From the NCBI GenBank assembly GCA_903885415.1, contig CAISIP010000394.1, forward strand, positions 1-7,637: a stretch of DNA of 7,637 bases, written 5' to 3'. Positions within the stretch are counted from its first letter, which is position 1, and each line of letters opens with the position of its first letter. The notes under the pieces are model-generated. The model saw only the letters and a program-made list of their open reading frames with translations. It ran no database searches and was not told the DNA's origin. Below, piece by piece: positions 1-5,265 of this stretch. Position numbers and translations under genes: made by a program. The stretch is from an uncultured beta proteobacterium. Lineage in GTDB: Bacteria; Pseudomonadota; Gammaproteobacteria; Burkholderiales; Burkholderiaceae_C.

Positions 1-804
1 CGCGCGCATGAACACGGTATCGGGCGCCAGCGGCCCGTGAACATCGAGCCCGCGCGCGCGCGCGCTGGCAATAGCAGGCGCAATCTGTTCGATCTCTTCC
101 CTGCCAAAAAGACCGCCCTCACCGGCATGCGGGTTCAGGCCCGCCACCGCAATGCGCGGCGTGCGGCCAAGCAGGGCACGCAGGGCGGTATCGGCCATCT
201 GCAGCGTCTGCAGCAAGTTGTCGTGGGTGACCGCGTCTATCGCGTCGCGCAGCGACACATGGATGCTCAGCAACACCGTGCAAAGCTCGTCGTTGGCGAG
301 CATCATGCGCACCGGCAGCTCGGCGAGTGGCTTGCCCAGGAATGCCGCCGCCCGTGCTTGCAGCATTTCGGTATGGCCGGGGAAGGCGCTGTGCGGCGCA
401 CCGGCTGCACACAAGGCCTCCTTGTTCAGCGGCGCGGTCACCATGGCGGCCACCTCGGCGCGCAAGGCAGCGTCTGCCGCCCACAAGACGCTTTGTGCCG
501 CCATGGCCCCCGCGGTGGCGCTTACCCGCCCGATGGCCACGCAAGGCGCCGGCGGGCCAATCTGCAACACCGGTATGCAACGCGGCGCCATATCGAGCGC
601 GTCCGAGGGCCGCTCCAATACCACCACCGGCAGGTCGGTCTGGCCCGCACCCAGCAAGAACTGCGCGGCGCGGCGCATCACGCCGACATCGCCTGCGACA
701 AAGCAGCCACGGGTGCGCTCAGGCGCGTCGCGAAAGGCCTTGGCAATAATCTCCGGACCGATGCCGGCCGGGTCGCCGGGCGTGATCGCGATCGGTTTGT
801 CCAT
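1..804 (-). CDS. pdxA: PdxA-family 4-hydroxythreonine-4-phosphate dehydrogenase (C-terminus off the edge)
   Basis: The family oxidises and decarboxylates 4-phosphohydroxy-L-threonine in pyridoxal 5'-phosphate synthesis; it uses NAD and a divalent metal in the cytoplasm. The frame is open from an ATG at 804 to the window edge, giving 268 codons of a family that usually has about 320-330. Visible motifs are ITPGDPAGIGPEI near the N-terminus, VTAPLNK near residue 125, FPGHTE with metal-ligand His144, HVSLRD with His182 and LNPHAGEGG with His226. These match the three metal histidines of E. coli PdxA. The GPLAPDTVF motif lies at the cut end. The start follows the Nif3 stop by six bases, that stop is in the same frame, and no clear Shine-Dalgarno precedes the ATG, so coupled translation with nif3 is likely. 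Related PdxA2-type enzymes act on phosphorylated threonate or erythronate, and the sequence alone does not exclude that role. Confidence 0.93.
   Translation of the reverse strand, partial: MDKPIAITPGDPAGIGPEIIAKAFRDAPERTRGCFVAGDVGVMRRAAQFLLGAGQTDLPVVVLERPSDALDMAPRCIPVLQIGPPAPCVAIGRVSATAGAMAAQSVLWAADAALRAEVAAMVTAPLNKEALCAAGAPHSAFPGHTEMLQARAAAFLGKPLAELPVRMMLANDELCTVLLSIHVSLRDAIDAVTHDNLLQTLQMADTALRALLGRTPRIAVAGLNPHAGEGGLFGREEIEQIAPAIASARARGLDVHGPLAPDTVFMRA
51..64. repeat. CG dinucleotide run (seven units) inside pdxA
   Basis: Seven CG units in a row lie inside pdxA, where the minus strand reads them as alternating Ala and Arg codons. Such a run could adopt Z-form DNA or slip in replication, but in GC-rich coding DNA it may be chance. 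No function is claimed. Confidence 0.5.
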
Positions 805-810
805 GCGCGC

Positions 811-1569
811 TCAGGCCGGATTGTCGATGTCGATGAACAGGTGCTCCAAGCCCAGCTGCTGCGCCACCTCGGCGGCGACAGCCGGCGCGCCGTAGCGCTC
901 GGTCGCATGGTGGCCGCAGGCCAGGTAAGCGACTCCGCATTCACGCGCAAGGTGCGCCTGCGGCTCTGAGATTTCACCGGTCAGGAAGGCCTGCGCTCCG
1001 GCGGCTATCGCCGCCTCGAAATACCCCTGCGCTCCGCCGCTGCACCAGGCCAGCCTGCGCAGCGGCTCGTCGCTGCCGGCGACGACGGTCACTGGCCGCC
1101 GGAGCACCGCCTGCACATGGGCCGCCAGCGTGTCGGCGTTCGCAAAAGCGCCGCCGTCCGATCGTGCGCCAAGAAAACCGAGGTCCTGCTCGCCGAAACG
1201 CGAAGAAGCGCGCAGGCCAAGCTGCAGCCCGAGTTGCGCGTTGTTGCCGAACTCTGGGTGTGCGTCCAGCGGTAGGTGGTAGGCGAACAGGTTGATGTCG
1301 TGGGCCAGCAGCAGCGCCAGACGCTGCTTCATCCACCCGGTGATGCGTCCATCGTATCCGCGCCAAAACAGTCCGTGGTGGACCAGTATGGCGTCGGCGC
1401 CGGCGTCCACCGCTGCCTCGATCAACGCCCGACTGGCGGTGACGCCAGAAACAATTTTGCGAACGACGAGCCGGCCCTCTACCTGAAGGCCGTTGGGCCC
1501 GTAGTCGCGAAACCGCGCAGGCTCCAGCATGGCGTCGAACGCATGCCCAAGTTGGGTGTGGTCTGTCAT
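811..1569 (-). CDS. Nif3/YbgI-family dinuclear metal-centre protein
   Basis: This 252-residue protein belongs to the Nif3-like family (E. coli YbgI, 247 residues), often labelled GTP cyclohydrolase 1 type 2 although its physiological reaction is not settled. Members form hexameric rings with a two-metal site. The ligands are visible: the HH pair in ADAILVHHG, the Asp in LPLDAHPE, and His and Glu in GHHATERYG near the C-terminus. DYGPNGLQVEG near residue 22 and the ending FIDIDNPA align with YbgI end to end. I chose the ATG at 1569 because it reproduces the YbgI N-terminus. In-frame ATGs at 1605 and 1620 would add unsupported residues and run into the promoter of the divergent protease. No Shine-Dalgarno precedes 1569. 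The pdxA gene follows after six bases, so the two probably share a transcript. Confidence 0.93.
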   Translation of the reverse strand: MTDHTQLGHAFDAMLEPARFRDYGPNGLQVEGRLVVRKIVSGVTASRALIEAAVDAGADAILVHHGLFWRGYDGRITGWMKQRLALLLAHDINLFAYHLPLDAHPEFGNNAQLGLQLGLRASSRFGEQDLGFLGARSDGGAFANADTLAAHVQAVLRRPVTVVAGSDEPLRRLAWCSGGAQGYFEAAIAAGAQAFLTGEISEPQAHLARECGVAYLACGHHATERYGAPAVAAEVAQQLGLEHLFIDIDNPA

Positions 1570-1595
1570 GGCAAGACGGATCGATGGTGCGGCAT
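1566..1595 (-). other. Possible nine-codon leader ORF ending on the nif3 start
   Basis: An ATG at 1595 opens a short frame reading MPHHRSVLP. Its TGA overlaps the nif3 ATG in an ATGA arrangement. It begins eight bases after the minus-strand -10-like hexamer GACAAT. nif3 lacks a Shine-Dalgarno, so translation through this mini-ORF could feed its start. The overlap is seen directly; that the mini-ORF is translated is only inferred. Confidence 0.22.
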
Positions 1596-1603
1596 GAAGC
1601 CCC

Positions 1604-1630
1604 ATTGTCCCGGAAATCATCGGCCTACAA
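1604..1630 (-). promoter_or_regulatory. Mirror-image candidate promoter for nif3-pdxA
   Basis: On the minus strand a TTGTAG (1630-1625) and GACAAT (1609-1604) pair with a 15-base spacer mirrors the plus-strand promoter, because ATTGT at 1604-1608 and ACAAT at 1627-1631 are inverted repeats. Transcription would start near 1597-1595, upstream of the nif3 ATG at 1569. The hexamers match consensus less well than on the plus strand, so this is tentative. Confidence 0.3.
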
Positions 1631-1631
1631 T
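1605..1631 (+). promoter_or_regulatory. Sigma70-type promoter of the protease gene, probably leaderless
   Basis: A -10 hexamer TACAAT (1626-1631, five of six to consensus) sits 15 bases after a weak -35-like TTGTCC (1605-1610). Six bases separate the -10 from the protease ATG at 1638, so the A of the ATG falls where transcription should start. No ribosome-binding site could fit. This predicts a leaderless mRNA and fixes the start codon. The short spacer is a weakness. Confidence 0.55.
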
Positions 1632-1637
1632 TTGGGC

Positions 1638-2783
1638 ATGAAACGGACTTGGCTGCTTTTTTCCCAGACCGCCACGGTGTTGCTGGCGGCGTATTTTGTT
1701 GTCGCCACCCTCAAGCCCGACTGGCTCGGTAGGAGCCACGCGCCCGGGGTCATGTCGGTGATCGAGGCGCCGGCGGGTGACCCAACCCGGGCTGCGGGCG
1801 AAGGCTTCAGGCGCGCGGTGCAGAAGTCTTCTTCGGCAGTCGTCAGCATCAATACCAGCAAAGCCGCGCGAAAGGGCTCCGCCAACGGCGACCCCTGGTT
1901 CCGGTTCTTTAACGGCGACCCAGGCGGCGAGGCGCAGGCGGGACTCGGCAGTGGCGTTATCGTCAGTCCGGCAGGCTATGTGCTGACCAACAACCATGTC
2001 ATTGAAGGCGCCGACGAGATCGAAGTGACGCTCAACGACGGCCGGCACGCGGTGGCCAGGGTGATCGGGACCGACCCCGACACCGACCTGGCGGTTCTGA
2101 AAATCGAGATGGACCGGTTGCCGGTCATCGTCATCGGCAACTCGGAATCGCTGCAGGTGGGCGACCAGGTGCTGGCCATAGGGAACCCTTTTGGCGTGGG
2201 GCAAACCGTCACCAGTGGGATCGTCAGCGCGCTGGGGCGCAACCAACTCGGCATCAACACCTTCGAGAACTTCATCCAGACCGATGCCGCCATCAACCCG
2301 GGCAATTCCGGCGGCGCGCTGGTCGACATTAACGGGGACCTGCTTGGCATCAACACCGCGATCTACTCGCGTTCGGGTGGCAGCATGGGCATCGGCTTCG
2401 CGATTCCGGTGTCGACGGCGCGCATGGTGATGGAGGGCCTGGTCAAAGACGGTCAAGTCACACGGGGCTGGATCGGCGTCGAACCCAACGACCTGACGCC
2501 GGAACTGGCGCAGACCTTTGGCGTGAAGGCGATCAAGGGTGTGGTCATCACCGGGGTGCTGCAAAACGGGCCAGCTGCGCAGGCCGGTATCCGTCCCGGC
2601 GACCTGATCACCGCAGTGGCGGACCGGGACGTGGCAAGCGTCGCGGAGCTTCTGGCGGTCGTCGCCGGACTCAAGCCTGGCGTGGCGTCGAAGTTCACGC
2701 TGCAACGCAGGGGCGATCCGCTCGTCGTCGAGGTCAGCCCCGGACTCAGACCCAAGCCGCGCAGGCCAGCGCGCCACCCCTGA
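1638..2783 (+). CDS. HtrA-family serine protease, membrane-anchored with one PDZ domain (DegS/DegQ-like)
   Basis: This 381-residue envelope protease would degrade or process misfolded proteins on the periplasmic face of the inner membrane. A basic start (MKR) precedes one hydrophobic segment at about residues 5-24 with no clear signal-peptidase site, which suggests an anchor. The trypsin-like domain spans roughly 55-265 with triad His120 (TNNHVIEG), Asp150 (DTDLAVLKI) and Ser224 (NPGNSGGAL). One PDZ domain follows at about 275-365, with carboxylate-loop-like GWIGVE and the typical AGIRPGDLI. The short stretch before LGSG lacks the long LA loop of DegP. Size, anchor and single PDZ resemble DegS, but a regulatory role like DegS is not shown. 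The last ten residues are rich in Pro and Arg. I chose 1638 over an in-frame ATG at 1584 because the latter precedes the promoter and would bury the anchor. It is convergent with tatC. Confidence 0.93.
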   Translation: MKRTWLLFSQTATVLLAAYFVVATLKPDWLGRSHAPGVMSVIEAPAGDPTRAAGEGFRRAVQKSSSAVVSINTSKAARKGSANGDPWFRFFNGDPGGEAQAGLGSGVIVSPAGYVLTNNHVIEGADEIEVTLNDGRHAVARVIGTDPDTDLAVLKIEMDRLPVIVIGNSESLQVGDQVLAIGNPFGVGQTVTSGIVSALGRNQLGINTFENFIQTDAAINPGNSGGALVDINGDLLGINTAIYSRSGGSMGIGFAIPVSTARMVMEGLVKDGQVTRGWIGVEPNDLTPELAQTFGVKAIKGVVITGVLQNGPAAQAGIRPGDLITAVADRDVASVAELLAVVAGLKPGVASKFTLQRRGDPLVVEVSPGLRPKPRRPARHP

Positions 2784-2800
2784 TCGAGAGCGCCGCCGCA

Positions 2801-2828
2801 GCCAAGCTGCCCCGGTTCAGGGCTTGGC
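2801..2828. repeat. Inverted repeat at the convergent protease/tatC ends
   Basis: GCCAAGC (2801-2807) and GCTTGGC (2822-2828) can pair across a 14-base loop that holds the tatC stop. The hairpin lies in the 33-base gap between convergent genes and runs into the last tatC codons. Neither strand has a T run after it, so it is not a standard intrinsic terminator. It could be a 3' end-protecting hairpin. Confidence 0.3.
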
Positions 2829-3611
2829 GGCCTGCTCCTGGTCCTCGGGGGTGCCGGTGTGCTTGATGAACAACTGCGCGGCCCAGATGCCGACCTCGTA
2901 TAAGAGGCACATGGGCACCGCCAGCGCAAGCTGGGACACCACGTCCGGCGGGGTCAGGACCGCGGCGATGACAAAAGACAGGACGATGAAATAGCCGCGG
3001 AAGTCTTTGAGCTTGTCGATGCTGACCATGTTCATGCGCGCCAGCAGCACCACCACGATGGGCACCTGAAACGCGACGCCGAAAGCCAGGTACAAGCCCA
3101 GAATGGCCTCGACATAGGACGCGATATCGGGCGTTGCGGCAACGCTCGACGGCGTCACGGCCTGGATGAACGCAAACATTTTGTCAAGCACAAAAAACTG
3201 CACGAAGGCGATGCCCGTGTAAGCCAGCAGGCTGCCAAAAAATATCAGCGGCAACACCAGTCGCTTTTCGTGGCCGTAAAGACCCGGCGCGACAAAGGCC
3301 CATGCCTGGTACATCAGCCATGGCAGCGCGAGCAACACGCCGGCCATCATCAGCACCTTGAGCGGAACAAAGAATGGTGAGAAGACGCCGACTGCGATCA
3401 GTTTGGCGCCGGGCGGCATATGGGCCCGAATCGGCAGCGCGATCAGATCGATCAGCCCGCTGGGCGAAGGCCAAAATGCCAGCAGCGCCATGCATACCGC
3501 GAGTCCCGCTAGGCTGTACAGCAACCGGTCGCGCAGTTCCATCAAGTGCTGAACAAAGGGCTGCTCCGTGCCCGCGAGCTCGTCTTCTTCTTTGTGGTGG
3601 GAGTCAGTCAT
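2817..3611 (-). CDS. tatC: Sec-independent translocase subunit TatC
   Basis: TatC is the polytopic receptor of the twin-arginine translocase: with TatB it binds RR signal peptides, then recruits TatA to move folded proteins across the inner membrane. The 264 residues carry six hydrophobic segments and the family signatures: HLMELRDRL with Glu25 in the cytoplasmic N-terminus, FVAPGLYGHEKR with Glu115 in the first cytoplasmic loop, and LTPPDVVSQ with Asp223 near the fifth/sixth segments. These match E. coli Glu15, Glu103 and Asp211. The residue matching E. coli Glu170 is Gln182, and that matching Met205 is Ala217. The ATG at 3611 has a modest AGGG seven bases upstream. tatB ends 57 bases upstream, and a six-codon mini-ORF stops on this ATG. 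Confidence 0.97.
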   Translation of the reverse strand: MTDSHHKEEDELAGTEQPFVQHLMELRDRLLYSLAGLAVCMALLAFWPSPSGLIDLIALPIRAHMPPGAKLIAVGVFSPFFVPLKVLMMAGVLLALPWLMYQAWAFVAPGLYGHEKRLVLPLIFFGSLLAYTGIAFVQFFVLDKMFAFIQAVTPSSVAATPDIASYVEAILGLYLAFGVAFQVPIVVVLLARMNMVSIDKLKDFRGYFIVLSFVIAAVLTPPDVVSQLALAVPMCLLYEVGIWAAQLFIKHTGTPEDQEQAAKP

Positions 3612-3628
3612 TGTGTGGCCCTGGCCAT
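3608..3628 (-). other. Possible six-codon leader ORF ending on the tatC start
   Basis: An ATG at 3628 opens MARATQ, whose TGA overlaps the tatC ATG as ATGA. It lies in the tatB-tatC gap and spans the AGGG that may serve tatC. It has no obvious Shine-Dalgarno of its own. This may be chance. Confidence 0.15.
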
Positions 3629-3668
3629 GGGCCGGGTACGCGCAAAGCCGCGCCGGTCGTGCTGCGCT

Positions 3669-4142
3669 TCACCCGAGCTTTTGCGGCCGGAACCTGGCCA
3701 CCCGCGCTGCGCCCGACAGGGCCCGGGTCCTGGTTCCGGTGCGCGCCTTAAACCAGTTGGGAGTGGCGCCCTGCTTGACGCGCCAGTGCTTCCCCGGGTG
3801 GTGGTACGACGGGTAGGACGGCGGTACGGCGAGTGGCTCGCTGTAGTGGGGGGTGGCGCTGATATCGGTCGCTTCGGCCCAGGACTTTTCGAAATCGCCG
3901 GCGCTGCTCTGTATCGAGCTCTCGACATCGCGGGCAGCGTCGGTCACGCTGTCCTTCATTTTCTTGAGTTCCTCCAAATCCATCGACCGGTTGACTTCGG
4001 CTTTCACGTCCGCAACATAGCGCTGGGCTTTGCCGAGCATGGCGCCAACCATCCGCGCGACGCGTGGCAACTTCTCGGGGCCGATGACGATCAGCGCCAC
4101 CGCGCCAATGAGCGCCATTTTTGAAATGCCGAGATCAATCAC
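3669..4142 (-). CDS. tatB: Sec-independent translocase subunit TatB, GTG start
   Basis: TatB pairs with TatC in the receptor complex that recognises twin-arginine signal peptides. The protein has 157 residues: one N-terminal membrane helix (about 5-21), the IGPEKLPRVAR hinge, an amphipathic helix, a charged helical region (about 40-90), a Pro/Tyr/His-rich linker, and a basic tail (about 117-157) with spaced Trp residues and SGAARVAR. Initiation at GTG 4142 gives the usual MIDLG start, 13 bases after the tatA stop. An in-frame ATG at 4217 would overlap tatA and add 25 unrelated residues. Position 8, Glu in E. coli TatB, is Lys here. Only a weak GAG lies upstream of the GTG, so coupling with tatA translation is likely. 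TatB is distinguished from TatA by length, the MIDLG start and its place between tatA and tatC. Confidence 0.93.
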   Translation of the reverse strand: MIDLGISKMALIGAVALIVIGPEKLPRVARMVGAMLGKAQRYVADVKAEVNRSMDLEELKKMKDSVTDAARDVESSIQSSAGDFEKSWAEATDISATPHYSEPLAVPPSYPSYHHPGKHWRVKQGATPNWFKARTGTRTRALSGAARVARFRPQKLG

Positions 4143-4155
4143 GCTGCTGCAGATC

Positions 4156-4410
4156 TCAGGACTTTTGCTTGGCTTCGACGTCGATGGTCGTCTTTTCGGC
4201 GCCGGGGGGCGCGACATTGGAAACCTGCGCCGCAGGCGCTGCGGCGGCGGCCCCCTCCTCTGGCTTGGCGTTGGCTTCCTTCATGCCGTCCTTGAAACCC
4301 TTTACCGCACCGCCCAGATCGCCTCCCAGGTTGCGCAGCTTCTTGGTTCCAAACACCATCACCACGATCACCAGCACGATCAGCCAGTGCCAAATTGAAA
4401 ATGAACCCAT
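4156..4410 (-). CDS. tatA: Sec-independent translocase subunit TatA
   Basis: TatA oligomerises at the TatBC receptor to let folded proteins cross the inner membrane. The 84-residue protein has a short N-terminal membrane helix (about residues 6-20), the FG hinge at 20-21, the amphipathic helix holding KKLRNLGGDLGGAVKGFK, then an Ala/Pro-rich, probably disordered tail. His8 takes the polar place held by Gln8 in E. coli TatA. The ATG at 4410 has the strongest Shine-Dalgarno in the window, AGGAGG five bases upstream. This fits TatA being needed in excess over TatB and TatC, which have weak sites. The gene begins 78 bases after the HIT stop, the largest gap in the window, and may have its own promoter there. 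Confidence 0.96.
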   Translation of the reverse strand: MGSFSIWHWLIVLVIVVMVFGTKKLRNLGGDLGGAVKGFKDGMKEANAKPEEGAAAAAPAAQVSNVAPPGAEKTTIDVEAKQKS

Positions 4411-4414
4411 GACT

Positions 4415-4421
4415 ACCTCCT
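4415..4421 (-). promoter_or_regulatory. Consensus Shine-Dalgarno of tatA
   Basis: AGGAGGT reads on the minus strand with five bases between AGGAGG and the tatA ATG. It is the only perfect site seen in the window and contrasts with the weak sites of tatB and tatC. Confidence 0.85.
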
Positions 4422-4430
4422 AAGCAATTG

Positions 4431-4448
4431 GGCCGATTTTAGTCGGCC
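4431..4448. repeat. Perfect hairpin palindrome between HIT and tatA, with -10-like loop
   Basis: GGCCGA (4431-4436) and TCGGCC (4443-4448) form a six-base-pair stem around a six-base loop. On the minus strand the sequence TAAAAT (4441-4436) spans the loop and resembles a -10 hexamer. It would place a start near 4429, about 19 bases before the tatA ATG and just ahead of its AGGAGG. No good -35 is visible and no T run follows. It may be an operator, a processing or attenuation hairpin, or a weak tatA promoter. Confidence 0.4.
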
Positions 4449-4488
4449 AGGGCGTCGGCATGCATCGTCCGGCCCGTATGCCCGCATT

Positions 4489-4848
4489 TCAGCCGCGCAG
4501 CCAGGGCCGTGGTCCACCCATCACATGGACATGCAGGTGATGGACCTCCTGACCGCCCTCGGCTCCGGTGTTGCTGACGATGCGGAATCCGCCGTCGGGA
4601 TAGGGCCTGCAACCCTCTTGGAGGGCGAGTTTTGGCGCCAGCGTCATCATGTGGCCCATCAGCGCCGCGTGTTCTGGCCCAAGGTGCGCCAACGAGGGGA
4701 TATGGACTTTGGGAACCAGCAGAAAATGCACCGGTGCCCAGGGGTGTATGTCGTGAAAAGCGTAAACAAGTGCGTCCTCGTACACTTTTTTGGAGCTTAT
4801 TGTCCCGTGGACGATCTTGCAGAACAGGCAGTTCGGGTCGTGCGTCAT
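4489..4848 (-). CDS. HIT-family (histidine triad) nucleotide hydrolase, HINT-like
   Basis: HINT-type proteins are small cytoplasmic enzymes that hydrolyse AMP linked to amines or acyl groups. The 119 residues show CLFCKIV at 7-13 (a zinc-type Cys pair common in the branch), DIHPWAPVHFLLVPK in the nucleotide-binding core, and the triad HLHVHV with His104, His106 and His108, the middle one being the usual nucleophile. Length matches HINT proteins. The ATG at 4848 overlaps the hisE stop as ATGA, and GGGGAG lies five bases upstream. A longer in-frame start at 4995 would run deep into hisE and is rejected. Its place after hisE suggests co-expression with histidine genes. The physiological substrate cannot be read from the sequence. 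Confidence 0.95.
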   Translation of the reverse strand: MTHDPNCLFCKIVHGTISSKKVYEDALVYAFHDIHPWAPVHFLLVPKVHIPSLAHLGPEHAALMGHMMTLAPKLALQEGCRPYPDGGFRIVSNTGAEGGQEVHHLHVHVMGGPRPWLRG

Positions 4849-5255
4849 GCAGACTCCCCTGCGTCTTCGCGCGCACGCGCCTTGCGCAGGGCCTTCTCTT
4901 CGATGCCGCTGGTGCCTTCGCGTCGCAGCAGTTCGCTCAGCACGTCGGCGGGCTGCAGACCGTAATGCGCCAGCGCGATCAGACAGTGGAACCACAGGTC
5001 GGCCATCTCGCCGACCAGGCTGGCGCGACCCGCATCGATGCCGCTTTGCATCTGCAGGGCGTGGTCCAGATCCTTGGATGCCATCACCACCTCGGTGGCT
5101 TCTTCGCCGATTTTTTTCAGGAAAGCGTCGGGTCCGCGGTGCAGTAGCCTAGCCACATAGCTGGTTTCGGGGTCGCCGCCGTTGCCGGTCTTGCGGCTTT
5201 CAATGACTGCCGCCAGCCGGGCCAGCGCGTCCTGCGACAAGGAAATAGGGTTCAT
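4845..5255 (-). CDS. hisE: Phosphoribosyl-ATP pyrophosphatase
   Basis: HisE removes pyrophosphate from phosphoribosyl-ATP to give phosphoribosyl-AMP, the second step of histidine synthesis. The 136-residue protein has the all-alpha MazG-like metal site: IGEEATE (Glu51, Glu52, Glu55) and GEMADLWFH (Glu83, Asp86). The N-terminal part carries TSYVARLLHRG, typical of HisE. The C-terminal REGTSGIEEKALRK is an extension beyond the minimal domain that I recall as common in Burkholderiales. It is separate from hisI, unlike the fused HisIE of E. coli. The ATG at 5255 follows the hisI stop by ten bases and has little Shine-Dalgarno match, so coupling with hisI is probable. Its TGA overlaps the HIT ATG. 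Confidence 0.96.
   Translation of the reverse strand: MNPISLSQDALARLAAVIESRKTGNGGDPETSYVARLLHRGPDAFLKKIGEEATEVVMASKDLDHALQMQSGIDAGRASLVGEMADLWFHCLIALAHYGLQPADVLSELLRREGTSGIEEKALRKARAREDAGESA
4854..4859 (-). promoter_or_regulatory. Shine-Dalgarno of the HIT gene, inside hisE
   Basis: GGGGAG lies five bases before the HIT ATG and within the last hisE codons. It fixes the start at 4848 rather than 4995 and would support re-initiation by ribosomes ending hisE. Confidence 0.7.
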
Positions 5256-5265
5256 GGCCAGGCGC

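Noticed and set aside
37..969. Long plus-strand open frame (310 codons) antisense to pdxA and nif3
   Set aside because: It spans two well-supported genes, has no family motif and is very rich in Arg, His, Gln and Ala, as expected for the antisense of GC-rich coding DNA.
1584..1637. Upstream start for the protease at 1584
   Set aside because: It precedes the TACAAT promoter element and would place 18 polar residues before the membrane anchor. The ATG at 1638 gives a normal anchored N-terminus.
1617..2777. Minus-strand open frame (386 codons) covering the whole protease gene
   Set aside because: The protease on the other strand has a complete triad, anchor and PDZ domain. The antisense product is His/Arg/Asp-rich without motifs.
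2784..2830. Intrinsic terminator between the protease and tatC
   Set aside because: A hairpin exists, but no T run follows it on either strand, so only an inverted repeat is reported.
3546..4124. Plus-strand open frame (192 codons) antisense to tatB and the tatC start
   Set aside because: It crosses two clear tat genes and has no motif or ribosome-binding site; it is a composition artefact.
4849..4995. Longer N-terminus for the HIT protein, starting at 4995
   Set aside because: It would overlap hisE by about 150 bases with an Arg/Ala-rich extension. The ATG at 4848 has a Shine-Dalgarno and gives the normal HINT length.
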